Below are positions 1 to 8,683 of a stretch of 64,000 nt of DNA, one piece after another. The translations under genes and the position numbers were made by a program. This DNA comes from CAZLYK01 sp964563495 (GTDB taxonomy: Bacteria; Acidobacteriota; Blastocatellia; RBC074). Below the pieces are notes generated by a model. That model made no database searches, was not told the origin of the DNA, and was given only the letters and a program-made list of their open reading frames with translations. The stretch lies in assembly GCA_964563495.1 (NCBI GenBank), contig CAZLYK010000006.1, positions 1-64,000 on the forward strand, written 5' to 3'. Position 1 is the stretch's first letter, and each line of letters opens with the position of its first letter.

Positions 1-41
1 AATATCGCGCCATCTCCGATCGGAAATAGCCGGCTCCTCGT

Positions 42-470
42 GTTTGCCCCGAAGGGGCAGCTGAAAATAGCCAGGGCTGGAGCGCGAAGCGCGAAACCCC
101 TGGTCGGATTGGAGAAGATCGACGCGCCCTGAAGGAGATCACTGAAAAAGTGCTTGTGGCCTACGACGAATTGGGCCTGTTAACGGTTAATACCCCAATT
201 ACAAGCGGCCAAAATGACTTTTTAAGCGGTCTCTGAAGGGGCGCGACTCCGATTGGCGATCTGTCGCCCTTTTCAGGGCGCGTTTGTCGAGGCGATGTCT
301 TTCCAGGGGCTTCGCCCCTGGCTGTTATCTTTCGCGCCGACGGCGCTTCAAACAACCTTAATTCAATCCCATTGCCCCGAAGGGGCGACAAGATATTAGC
401 CAGGGGCGCAGCCCCTGGAATCGGTCTCTCTGTCGCCGCTTCGCGGCGAGTGTCCAAATCTTTTTTGGTC
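42..470. repeat. Palindromic GCCCC-GAA-GGGGC / CCAGGGG...CCCCTGG repeat cluster
   Basis: This gene-poor left end is filled with short palindromes: GCCCCGAAGGGGC near 46-58 and 375-387, CCAGGGG arms paired with CCCCTGG at 302-319 and 402-418, GCGCGAAGCGC near 82-92, and GCCGCTTCGCGGC near 434-446. The same modules recur in altered order, as in dispersed intergenic hairpin repeats of Acidobacteria and Planctomycetes. No protein-coding gene is convincing here except a possible decayed fragment at 105-236. Confidence 0.6.
105..236 (+). pseudogene. Possible decayed CDS 3' fragment between repeats
   Basis: One forward frame stays open from within the repeat at about 105 to a TGA at 234-236. It encodes a protein-like stretch including ALKEITEKVLVAYDELGLL. 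There is no start codon or ribosome binding site, and the 5' side runs straight into the palindromic repeat. It could be the tail of a gene truncated by repeat insertion, or chance. I do not recognise the family. Confidence 0.25.
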
Positions 471-474
471 TGAT

Positions 475-1395
475 TTAGATCTTCAGCTTGAGCTTCTCCT
501 CGACATATTGCTTGCTGATTGCCGCGCTCTCTTTCGGCGTGCGGCCGGCCGGGGCGCGGTCGAGCTCGATGATGATCCATCCCCGGTAGCGAAAATCCTT
601 CATGATTTGCAGGACGGCCGGTATCTTGACTTTGCCCTGTCCAAGCTCGACGAAGTCGTATTTCGGCCGAGGCGCTTTCCCGTCGAGGCCGGCCGGACCG
701 CTCGGATGGATGACGACGTCTTTGAAATGTGGGTAGACGAGGCGGTTAAGGTAATCGCGCATGAATTTGACCGGGTCGCTTCCGGCCGTCTCCATATGTG
801 CGATATCGACCAGAGCCCAGACATTTTTCGGGTCCGTCGCATTCATAATCCGGTCGTACTCGTCGCGGCGCTCGCCCAGATTGTTCATGTGGTTGTGATA
901 ACCGAGCTTGATCCCATATTCGCCGAATGTTCGTTTACCGATCTCGTTCAGGCGCCTGCCCAGCTTACGGTAATCATCCGCGGGATTGACGCCCTCTTTA
1001 GCGCGGGCTCCATCGGTCGCCTGCAGGTACAGGCCGCCGATCTCCTTCATCCATTTGGCCATGGCGAGGCGATCCTCGATCTCCTCTTTCTCGGTCTCCG
1101 GCTTGATCGTCACATTGCCGGTCGAGATCGAGACCACGGTCAGCTGCTTTGCCGCCAGGATGTCTTTAAACTCGCTCACCCGATTGGCGTACTTCTCATA
1201 ATCAGGGCGCCGGATCTGGATGCCCCTGAAGCCCAGCCCGGCGATCTCATCGATCGCCTGGTCGATCTGATTTCCCCAGGTGATGGCGTGATAGCCGACT
1301 TTGATCTCGGAATCCGCTGCAAATGCTTGGGTCAACCGGGTGGCGATGATCGACGTCCCGGCGCCAATCACAAAATCCCTTCGCGATAGATTCAT
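475..1395 (-). CDS. Tat-exported sugar phosphate isomerase/epimerase-like TIM-barrel protein
   Basis: The 306-residue protein begins with a twin-arginine signal (SRRDF at residues 4-8, then a hydrophobic stretch ending near AFA at 26), so the enzyme is predicted to be exported folded. The rest matches the xylose-isomerase-like TIM barrel (AP endonuclease 2 superfamily). Likely metal ligands and acid/base residues lie in GYHNHMNN, LVDIAHMETAG, YPHFKDV and WIIIELDRAP. Such proteins usually isomerise or epimerise sugars or inositols; the substrate cannot be read from sequence. The ATG at 1395 is preceded by AAAGGA. It lies downstream of, and collinear with, the regulator at 1558-2970, from which it is separated by a GC-rich inverted repeat array. 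Confidence 0.85.
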   Translation of the reverse strand: MNLSRRDFVIGAGTSIIATRLTQAFAADSEIKVGYHAITWGNQIDQAIDEIAGLGFRGIQIRRPDYEKYANRVSEFKDILAAKQLTVVSISTGNVTIKPETEKEEIEDRLAMAKWMKEIGGLYLQATDGARAKEGVNPADDYRKLGRRLNEIGKRTFGEYGIKLGYHNHMNNLGERRDEYDRIMNATDPKNVWALVDIAHMETAGSDPVKFMRDYLNRLVYPHFKDVVIHPSGPAGLDGKAPRPKYDFVELGQGKVKIPAVLQIMKDFRYRGWIIIELDRAPAGRTPKESAAISKQYVEEKLKLKI

Positions 1396-1452
1396 ATCTG
1401 GTCCTTTCTTTCGGGCGCTTGTAATGCCTCAGTTTTGGTGGCAGGGGGAATT

Positions 1453-1550
1453 GGCGACGGGGCGACGGGGCGACGGGGCGATTGAATCATGAATCGTCCC
1501 GTCGTCCCGTCGTCCTGTCCCCCCGTCGCCCCGTCGCCCCGTCGCCCCGT
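1453..1550. repeat. GGGCGACG tandem array followed by its inverted copy
   Basis: Three to four copies of the 8-base unit GGGCGACG (1453-1481) are followed, after a short AT-richer loop, by the complementary units CGTCGCCC (about 1497-1550). Transcribed from either strand this would fold into a long, very GC-rich hairpin between the isomerase gene and the regulator gene. A related array without the inverted half forms the 3' end of the EamA gene at 47988-48018. Confidence 0.75.
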
Positions 1551-1557
1551 CCGGTGC

Positions 1558-2970
1558 TTATTCATTTGTCTGGTGCAGCTCGCGGAATGTGAGCAGCGAA
1601 ATTCTCGTGGGGTAGGAGTTTTCGACATAGACTTTGAGCAATGCCTGATAGTTTTGCGGAGGCCCCTTCTTACCGCCTAACCTGGTCAATTCCCGATTCA
1701 GCTCGTTCAGGTGGGTGGGGTCGGTCACGAATTCAGCCGCCGCCTCTGTCCCCTCGCTGAAGATGCCGGCCAGGACCATGACCATCTTATCGCTCGATAC
1801 ACCCTGGGTCACGGTGATCAGCGCATAATCGTTGATCAGCTCTCCCGTACCCTGGTTAAAGAGCGCCCGGTATTCACGTTCTTCGCCCGGTTGAGGATTG
1901 AGGTTTTCAATCGAAGACCGGGGAGTATAGATGAAGTTCTCCTTGACCGACATCGGTTTTGACCACTGATTGGAATAAATGCTTCCGAGCAGGATGACGT
2001 TATAACTTTTTAGATCGTCCGCGCTGATGCTCCGACTCTGTTTGATGATTGTATTCTTTCCGGTCGAGTGCAGCAGATTTGAGATCCGGTAAACGCCCAG
2101 GGCCTCTCCGATCCCGGTATACATATTGAAAGCCGGGATCAGCTGGAGCGGCTTATCCTCTCGCAGTGGAAGCCGGTTGCCGGCGGCGCTGGTCATGATT
2201 TCAGTCTGTTCCGGCGTCAGGGTGATCCCTTTCCTGGTCAAGGCATCGGGATCGGCAGGATTTGCCGCGCGGTGAACTATCGGGTTACTCAAAACCAGCA
2301 ACGTCGGCTGGTTGCTCCTCAGGAACGGCTGCCAGACCGGCGCCACCGAGCTGCGAAGGCTCGAAAACCTATTCTCATGGCTATCGATCCGCCTGTTCAG
2401 ATCCTGGTTCTTAAACCACAAGACCATGGCTGAAGCCATCGGCATGACGATTAAGAGCGCCAGAAACCCATAAATAAGCTTGCTCGATGCGGGCCGATTT
2501 TTATCTGAGACGAGGGTGGGCGGCAGAGATTTTGACGGCTGATCGAGCTCCTTCCCACCCGCCAAAACTAATCCCGGTTGGCCATTCTCCTCCGGTCTGG
2601 TCTGCCTGATGAATACCGCCTCATAGCTCCCGACGGGGATTTCGATCCTGATTTCATCAGCGGCGCCTTCTTTCTGATAATAGAGCGTCAGCTTTTCCCG
2701 AACGGCGTGTGCCCCGACACGCACGATCGGATCGGTCGCGGGATTGTACGAACTGTCACGATCAAATACCTCGTGCCCGATCAGGTATTCGTTTAGCTTT
2801 TTTCCTTTTCCCTCGAGATTGAACTGGCAGATTAATCGAAGAAATCGCTGCTTCTTGGGGGCATGGGCGAAATATCTGCTGATCAAAACCTGCTCGATCG
2901 CCTGCCGCTTCTCCTCATCAGTGATATCGTCCCGGGGGATCTCGGCGTCCGGTTGTGTTGCGATTTTCAT
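1558..2970 (-). CDS. Membrane-anchored regulator with N-terminal HTH-like domain, single TM and extracytoplasmic domain
   Basis: The 470-residue protein has three parts. Residues about 15-122 resemble the cytoplasmic domain at the start of many acidobacterial and proteobacterial one-component sensors (SRYFAHAPKKQRFLRLI, then DPIVRVGAHAVREKL, then IPVGSYEAVF), thought to be a winged-helix-like DNA-binding fold. A membrane segment follows at about 165-186, then an extracytoplasmic domain of about 280 residues that I do not recognise. It is transcribed divergently from the Oar-type receptor at 3381 across 410 bp, which suggests it controls that receptor in response to an envelope signal. Regulatory function is inferred; the N-domain similarity is from memory of the family. 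Confidence 0.7.
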   Translation of the reverse strand: MKIATQPDAEIPRDDITDEEKRQAIEQVLISRYFAHAPKKQRFLRLICQFNLEGKGKKLNEYLIGHEVFDRDSSYNPATDPIVRVGAHAVREKLTLYYQKEGAADEIRIEIPVGSYEAVFIRQTRPEENGQPGLVLAGGKELDQPSKSLPPTLVSDKNRPASSKLIYGFLALLIVMPMASAMVLWFKNQDLNRRIDSHENRFSSLRSSVAPVWQPFLRSNQPTLLVLSNPIVHRAANPADPDALTRKGITLTPEQTEIMTSAAGNRLPLREDKPLQLIPAFNMYTGIGEALGVYRISNLLHSTGKNTIIKQSRSISADDLKSYNVILLGSIYSNQWSKPMSVKENFIYTPRSSIENLNPQPGEEREYRALFNQGTGELINDYALITVTQGVSSDKMVMVLAGIFSEGTEAAAEFVTDPTHLNELNRELTRLGGKKGPPQNYQALLKVYVENSYPTRISLLTFRELHQTNE

Positions 2971-3054
2971 ATTAACTGCCCTGAAACCTTAGGGATATAG
3001 ACGTTAATAACGTATCGAGCCATTCTGTATAACGGTAACATCCAGAGAAAACTG

Positions 3055-3084
3055 TTGACTACTGAACGCGGTTCAAGATAGATT
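3055..3084 (+). promoter_or_regulatory. Candidate sigma-70 promoter for the Oar-type receptor
   Basis: TTGACT at 3055-3060 is followed after 18 bases by TAGATT at 3079-3084, about 300 bases before the receptor start. The -35 is good and the -10 matches four of six positions. The intergenic region 2971-3380 is notably AT-rich compared with the flanking genes and must also contain the promoter of the divergent regulator. Confidence 0.35.
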
Positions 3085-3158
3085 GCGTCATCTTTTCGCT
3101 CAAATAATCCTAGACTATACAAGTTCAAGATTCACTTGAGTTTGCTGGGTATCAATCA

Positions 3159-3189
3159 GGTCTAACAGGTCTAAAGAGACAATTTAGAC
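3159..3189. promoter_or_regulatory. GGTCTAA direct repeats plus inverted TTTAGAC (possible operator)
   Basis: GGTCTAA occurs at 3159-3165 and 3168-3174, nine bases apart, and the near inverse TTTAGAC lies at 3183-3189. The cluster sits in the divergent region between the membrane regulator and the Oar-type receptor, downstream of the candidate promoter, so it is a plausible regulator-binding site. This is pattern-based inference only. Confidence 0.3.
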
Positions 3190-3380
3190 AATCGACACGA
3201 ATAGATATCTTTAGATTGAAGACCGCCTCGTTTTGTCTCAATTTTAGTCCCGAGAAGTACATTTTAAAAGGCTGGAAGAATAAAAAGGGACACCTTGCTG
3301 CGATGAGCTGTGTCGAGCAGTCCGTCATGAATGCGGTATAGAAGATAAAGATATTTAGGTATTTACGGAGGATTTACTTG

Positions 3381-6300
3381 ATGATAACCAGATTCAGTAA
3401 AGAAAAGTCGTCTTCTCCGGCTGGAAAATGGTTGTGGTTGGCCATAGTGATGGTGTGGCTGGGCGCAATTTTCTTTGCGGGCGAGGGTGGCGCCTCGGCG
3501 CAAACCGGCACTGCGACGCTGCGCGGTACGGTCAAAGATCCGACCGGAGCAGTTGTCGTTAATGCGTCAATTACGCTGATCAGTACCCGAACGTTAGGAG
3601 AGCGCAAGACTGCCACCAACTCGGAAGGCAGTTATACCTTTGCGGCAATCGACCCGGGGACATATACGCTGAGGGTCGAGGCGGGCGGTTTCAAGTCGCT
3701 TTCGCAGACCAACGTCACACTCAGCCCGGCAGAAAGCAAGGGGTTGGATCTGACGCTTGAAGTCGGCGCGGCGGCTGAGACGGTGACGGTGACGAGCAGT
3801 ATCGAGGAGCTCAAGACCGAGACCGGTGAACGTTCAGACACGATCAAAGCCAGCCAGATCGAGAACCTTTCGATCATCAGCCGCAACAGTCTGGAGCTGT
3901 TGCGCATCCTTCCCGGGGTTGTCGCGCCCGATTCTTCGACCTACCAGGTCTCGGGATTCGGCGACGCTTCCGTTTATGCCGTCAACGGGCAGCGCGGGTC
4001 GAACAATACCGTCAACGTCGACGGTTCCCGCGTGATCGATATCGGCTGCAACTGCGGAAGCATCGTCTCCCTGAACAATGACATGGTTCAGGAAGTCACG
4101 ATCAAGACCAGCAACTACGCGGCCGAGCACGGCAACAGCGGCGTGCAGATCACCGGGACGACCAAATCGGGCGGCAAGGATTTTCACGGATCGCTCTACA
4201 CCTATGTCCGGCACGAGGCTCTGGCGGCCAATGATCGTTTCAGGAACTACATCAAAGCCGCTGATTCGAGTTCTCTCGCCGGGCAGAAGCCGGCGGGGCA
4301 GTTCTACTATCCGGGTGGAACGATCAGCGGCCCGATCACGCTGCCGAAGAAAGTCTTCGGCCCGCTCGGCGGGTTCAATGAGGGGCGAGACAAACTTTTC
4401 TTCTTTGTCGGGTTTGAGATCCAGCGTCAGACCTATGGCGCGCCGCCGCGCATTTCGAATGTCCCGACGCTCAAGCAGCGGAATGGGGATTTCAGCGATC
4501 TTCCCGCGGGATCGACCGTCAGGATCCCCGGGGGATTCGGAGCGCTCTCCGGCACAAACGCGCCGAACAACAACCTGGCGCCGTACATCAATCCGATCGG
4601 CAAGATTCTGATCAACCTCTACCCGTCGCCGAACTCCAACATTCCGGGGTACAACTACATCTCCAACACGACCCAGACGCAGCATCGTAAAGATTTCAAG
4701 GCGCGTTTCGACTACAAGATCAGCGACGCGACCAATCTCTACGTTCGCATCACTCGTGAGACGCAGGATGAGGTCAACCCTTACGGAATCTGGTGGGGGC
4801 CTTCGACCTTTGAGTTGCCGTCGGCCAATGTCCAGAATGACCTGGGCCGCTCGGTCTCCGTCGGGTTGACCAAAGTGATCAACCCAACCATGACCAATGA
4901 GTTTGTCTTCAGCGGAAGCAAGCTCAAGCTGGACAACCAATATGCGGATCCGAACAAAGTCCGGCTTTCGACTCTCGGGATTGAAAACAGCTGGAGGCTG
5001 CCGTTCGACAACACTCAATTCGGCAGACAGAGTCCTTTCGTCTCGCTTTCCCTGATCAGTTGGGCGCAGGGCCAGCTCTGGTCGCCCGGCACAAATCCGA
5101 TCTTTGCCTACAACGACAGTTTCTCGGTCACCGACAACCTGAGCAAGGTCGCCGGGAGCCACACGCTCAAGTTCGGTGCATTGGTCGAGCAGGGGAACAA
5201 GCGGCAGAACTTCCAGGGCGATCCCGATTCGCAGGGGTTGATCGGGTTCAACAACTGGAACGGGACCGGCACCGGCAATGACTGGGGCGACCTGCTCGTC
5301 GGCCAGCTCACCGACGTCGGCCACGGCACCCAGCCTCCGATCGGCAACTATCGCTTCTACAACTACGAATTCTATGCACAGGATGCGTGGAAGGTCCGCC
5401 CGAACTTTACCCTCGAGTATGGGCTGCGCGCCTCTCACATGACGGTCAACAAGGAGCGCAAGGGATTTGACATTCTCTTCAGCCCGAGCGCTTACAAGCC
5501 GGGCGCCGGTTACTACATCAACGGCGATCCGTTCCGTCCGAACGGCATTCTCTCCGCCGCCCGGGGAGAGATCAAGAAAGGCGTCTTCGATCCTCCGGCC
5601 GTCGAGTGGGGGCCGCGTGTCAACTTTGCCTGGAGCGCCCTCAAGAACGACAAGCTGGTCATTCGCGGTGGCGCGGGGGTTTTCTATAACCGCGTTATGG
5701 GGAACTTCCAGTACGACGCGACGCTGCGTGCGGCGCCCAACGGAAACGTCGGCGCGACGATCGGGCCGTTCACCAGTATTCCGGGGGCCTTCAAGCCTGA
5801 CGGCACCCTCTACAACTTCAACGATCTGGGCGGCCTGACCCTGAATAATATGGGAATCGTTACTCTTCCCAACGGTCAGAAGGTTCCCGTCAATCCGCTC
5901 AAACTGGCGAGCGGCGGAGCCGCCATTATTTCTCCGGATCCAAAGGCGACTGATTTTCCGACCACCTATTCGACCAGTCTGAGCCTGGCGACGCGCTTGC
6001 CGTTTCAGACTGTCTTCGAAGCGGGGTATGTTGGAACGTTCGGCCGTCATTTGGCGTCTCGCCTGCCGATCAATGTCGTTCCGTTAGGGGCGATGCTCAA
6101 AGGCGGGATCGCGGGTGATCCCGGCAGCACGATCACGAGTCTGGCCAACCCGAACTGCGATCCCGGGGCCGTTGACGCCAATGGCACCGTGACTCGTCGC
6201 GGCAACTGCCAGATTGTCACGGGGACCGGGGTCAAGGCCGATCTGACCAACCCGCTCAACCGGCAGGGATTGGATGGGGGAGTGATCAACAAATACCGTC

Positions 6301-7265
6301 CCTATCCCGATCTGGGGAGCGTCCGTTATCAGGAATACAGCGGTACGTCGAACTACCATTCGCTGCAGATGACCCTTAGCCGCCAGACTGGAAAGAACCT
6401 TCAGTTCTTCGCGACTTACACCTTCTCGAAGGTGCTCGGGACGAGGGGCGGCGAGTACAACGATCTGGATCCGATCGATGCGCGAGGTCGCAGCTACGGC
6501 GTCCTCGACTATGACCGGACCCACATCTTCAACCTCTCGTACAACTACAACCTGCCGAACTTCTCGCCGTGGAAGGACTATTTTACGCGTGGGTTGTTGA
6601 ACGGCTGGCAGTTGTCGGGAATCACCACTTTCACCAGCGGTACGCCGGTCAACATCCGGTTTACCGGAGACGTGACGAACCTGAATATTGCCGCATTCGG
6701 TTCGGACGCGTTTGCGACCGCCGGGTATGCAGCCGGCGCGATTGCGCCGATCTTCAGCAAGAATCCCAATCTGAGTGGGAAGGACGTAGGCGAAAGAGTG
6801 CTCGACATCAACGCCATCAGCATTCCGGCGTTCGGCTCGTCGGGTGCGACGATCTCGCCGTTCTACTTCCGGACCCCGAGACGCGCCAACTGGGATATCA
6901 GCTTCTTCAAGAACTTCAGGTTCACCGAGACGAAGAATATCCAGTTCCGCGCCGGATTCTTCAATATCTTCAACCAGGCATTCCCGAAGAATATTGACAA
7001 CCAGACGGCGAGCAACAGCGACATCTATCTGACGCTGGAGACCCGCTGCACGCGGACCCCGGTCAACCAGACGCTCGTCCTGGCGGATGGAACGGTGACT
7101 CAGTTCACCCAGTCCCTCCCGAACGGCACCGGGGGAACGATCAATAACGTCTGCGATCCGAGCAAGGGTTTCACCTTCACGGACGCGACCAAGAACAACT
7201 TCGGAAAGATCACGACCAAACGCGGCCAGCGCGTGATCGAACTCGCTCTGAAGTTCACCTTCTAG
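3381..7265 (+). CDS. Oar-like TonB-dependent receptor with carboxypeptidase-regulatory domain
   Basis: This protein of about 1294 residues is an outer-membrane receptor of the large Oar-like type. A signal peptide (membrane segment ending near GGASAQ) is followed by a CarboxypepD_reg-like beta-sandwich (LRGTVKDPTGAVV to about residue 115), a plug domain (DTIKASQIENL, VNGQRGSNNTVNVDG) and a long beta-barrel ending in an aromatic residue (LALKFTF), as outer-membrane insertion requires. The substrate is unknown; such receptors in Acidobacteria are often linked to glycan or peptide uptake. The ATG at 3381 lies nine bases after GGAGG (3367-3371); a TTG three bases earlier is an alternative start. 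It is divergent from the membrane regulator and ends at a strong terminator. Confidence 0.92.
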   Translation: MITRFSKEKSSSPAGKWLWLAIVMVWLGAIFFAGEGGASAQTGTATLRGTVKDPTGAVVVNASITLISTRTLGERKTATNSEGSYTFAAIDPGTYTLRVEAGGFKSLSQTNVTLSPAESKGLDLTLEVGAAAETVTVTSSIEELKTETGERSDTIKASQIENLSIISRNSLELLRILPGVVAPDSSTYQVSGFGDASVYAVNGQRGSNNTVNVDGSRVIDIGCNCGSIVSLNNDMVQEVTIKTSNYAAEHGNSGVQITGTTKSGGKDFHGSLYTYVRHEALAANDRFRNYIKAADSSSLAGQKPAGQFYYPGGTISGPITLPKKVFGPLGGFNEGRDKLFFFVGFEIQRQTYGAPPRISNVPTLKQRNGDFSDLPAGSTVRIPGGFGALSGTNAPNNNLAPYINPIGKILINLYPSPNSNIPGYNYISNTTQTQHRKDFKARFDYKISDATNLYVRITRETQDEVNPYGIWWGPSTFELPSANVQNDLGRSVSVGLTKVINPTMTNEFVFSGSKLKLDNQYADPNKVRLSTLGIENSWRLPFDNTQFGRQSPFVSLSLISWAQGQLWSPGTNPIFAYNDSFSVTDNLSKVAGSHTLKFGALVEQGNKRQNFQGDPDSQGLIGFNNWNGTGTGNDWGDLLVGQLTDVGHGTQPPIGNYRFYNYEFYAQDAWKVRPNFTLEYGLRASHMTVNKERKGFDILFSPSAYKPGAGYYINGDPFRPNGILSAARGEIKKGVFDPPAVEWGPRVNFAWSALKNDKLVIRGGAGVFYNRVMGNFQYDATLRAAPNGNVGATIGPFTSIPGAFKPDGTLYNFNDLGGLTLNNMGIVTLPNGQKVPVNPLKLASGGAAIISPDPKATDFPTTYSTSLSLATRLPFQTVFEAGYVGTFGRHLASRLPINVVPLGAMLKGGIAGDPGSTITSLANPNCDPGAVDANGTVTRRGNCQIVTGTGVKADLTNPLNRQGLDGGVINKYRPYPDLGSVRYQEYSGTSNYHSLQMTLSRQTGKNLQFFATYTFSKVLGTRGGEYNDLDPIDARGRSYGVLDYDRTHIFNLSYNYNLPNFSPWKDYFTRGLLNGWQLSGITTFTSGTPVNIRFTGDVTNLNIAAFGSDAFATAGYAAGAIAPIFSKNPNLSGKDVGERVLDINAISIPAFGSSGATISPFYFRTPRRANWDISFFKNFRFTETKNIQFRAGFFNIFNQAFPKNIDNQTASNSDIYLTLETRCTRTPVNQTLVLADGTVTQFTQSLPNGTGGTINNVCDPSKGFTFTDATKNNFGKITTKRGQRVIELALKFTF

Positions 7266-7290
7266 GTTCCTGAAAAACTTGCCCCTTATA

Positions 7291-7338
7291 TCTGGTGCGA
7301 TGGAATTGATCGTTCGATTCCTCGCACCAGATTTTTTT
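7291..7338 (+). terminator. Rho-independent terminator of the Oar-type receptor gene
   Basis: ATCTGGTGCGA at 7291-7301 pairs perfectly with TCGCACCAGAT at 7322-7332, followed by an unbroken T run to 7338. Confidence 0.9.
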
Positions 7339-7348
7339 CGTGGGGGGA

Positions 7349-7432
7349 CAGACAGGATAGACAAGATGGTTGCCGGATTTGACAAGATAGGGGTCTTGTC
7401 AAATCCGGCAACCATCTTGTCTATCCTGTCTA
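7349..7432. repeat. CAGGATT-family inverted repeat
   Basis: The left arm (7351-7387, starting GACAGGATAGACAAGAT) and the right arm (7394-7430) are perfect reverse complements around a six-base loop. It lies just after the receptor terminator and before the TPR gene. It is a member of the dispersed family described in the findings. Confidence 0.9.
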
Positions 7433-7516
7433 TTAATTCCCGTGATTGTTAGGCCCGGGAAGGCGGTGGTATAATTCGCCGCATCTGAAAAGACCATCAC
7501 AAGCGACAAACAATCT

Positions 7517-8683
7517 ATGCCGGCATTATTATTACTATTGCTAATCGTCCTTCCCTTCCCGGTCCAGGATCGTGAGACGGTCAGGCAATCTGAGCAGCAC
7601 TTCGCGCGGGGGGCTGAATTGCAGCAAAAAGGAGACCTCGAAGGAGCGCGAGATGCATATGAGGCCGCGCTCAAACTGATTCCGCAGCGAAGCGATGCGC
7701 TGACCAATCTGGGTGTGGTCTATGCCAGGCTCGGACAATACGAACCGGCGATCAAGCTTTATCGAGAGGCGCTCGCGATCGATCCGAAGGAGCACGGCAT
7801 TCGTCTGAATCTGGGGATCGCCTATTACCAGATCGACCGTTACCAGCTGGCGCTGCGTGAATTCGAGCCGGTGGTCAAGGCTCAACCGGGTAATCTTCAG
7901 GCGCGGTTCCTCTACGGGATGTGCCTCTTCCAGACGGGGAGGCTCAAGGAATCGATCACCGAACTCGAAGAGGTATACCGGGTCAAGGCGGACGATGTTT
8001 CCGTCGCTTACGGGCTGGCCAATGCCTATCTTCAGGATGCACAGATCGAAAAGGGCAGTCTCCTGGTCGAAAAGGTGTTCAGAGAGCTCAATTCAGCCGA
8101 GTCCCATTTGATTATGGGAACCTTCAACCTGGCGCGCCAGCAATTACAGCCGGCCGCCGACGAGCTGAAGCAGGCGGTCGAGCTCAATCCGAAATTACCG
8201 ACCGCGCATTCGCAGTTGGGTGTGGTCTATTTGTTGACGGGCAACCGGGAGCTGGCGGTCGAGGAGTTCCGGAAGGAGCTCGAATTCAACCCGCGGGATT
8301 ACAATGCCAATACGCGGCTTGGCTGGCTCTACCGTGAAGACGGGAGGTTGGAAGAAGCTGAAGCCCTGCTCAGGCGGGCGCTCGATTTGCGACCGGAGGA
8401 TCCGGGAGCCCTCTTCCAGCTGGGGCAACTCGTTCAGGCGCAGGGCAAGACCGCAGAGGCGGCAAAATTGCTCGAACAGGTCACCAGGATTCTACCCGAC
8501 TACAGTCCGGCGCACGTTTTGCTGGCCAGGTTATATTTCAAGCTCAAACGCAACGATGATGCCAGGCGTGAGCAGGCGATCATCGATCGCCTGACGATTG
8601 AACAACAGAAGAAACAACCGACGGCCGAGAAGAATCCGCTCTTGCGCGATCCGTCTGACCGTACCATCCGGAAGCCTGAATGA
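7517..8683 (+). CDS. Exported tetratricopeptide-repeat protein
   Basis: The 388-residue protein starts with a short hydrophobic signal (PALLLLLLIVLPFPVQ) and then consists of about nine to ten TPR units, for example LTNLGVVYARLGQYEPAIKLY, FLYGMCLFQTGRLKESI and LGWLYREDGRLEEAE. It is a scaffold-type protein, probably periplasmic or anchored by its uncleaved signal, with no catalytic motif. Its stop overlaps the start of the heptaheme cytochrome gene (ATGA at 8680-8683), so the two are translationally coupled and the TPR protein may act in assembly or docking of that cytochrome. The latter is inference. Confidence 0.85.
   Translation: MPALLLLLLIVLPFPVQDRETVRQSEQHFARGAELQQKGDLEGARDAYEAALKLIPQRSDALTNLGVVYARLGQYEPAIKLYREALAIDPKEHGIRLNLGIAYYQIDRYQLALREFEPVVKAQPGNLQARFLYGMCLFQTGRLKESITELEEVYRVKADDVSVAYGLANAYLQDAQIEKGSLLVEKVFRELNSAESHLIMGTFNLARQQLQPAADELKQAVELNPKLPTAHSQLGVVYLLTGNRELAVEEFRKELEFNPRDYNANTRLGWLYREDGRLEEAEALLRRALDLRPEDPGALFQLGQLVQAQGKTAEAAKLLEQVTRILPDYSPAHVLLARLYFKLKRNDDARREQAIIDRLTIEQQKKQPTAEKNPLLRDPSDRTIRKPE

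Noticed and set aside
161..580. Leftward 139-codon frame at the left end
   Set aside because: Covers palindromic repeats and the 3' end of the isomerase gene in another frame; low-complexity Arg/Pro composition.
3834..6050. Long leftward frame (738 codons) opposite the first Oar-like receptor
   Set aside because: Antisense shadow of high-GC coding DNA: Arg/Asp/Val-rich with no domain, while the rightward frame is a clear receptor.
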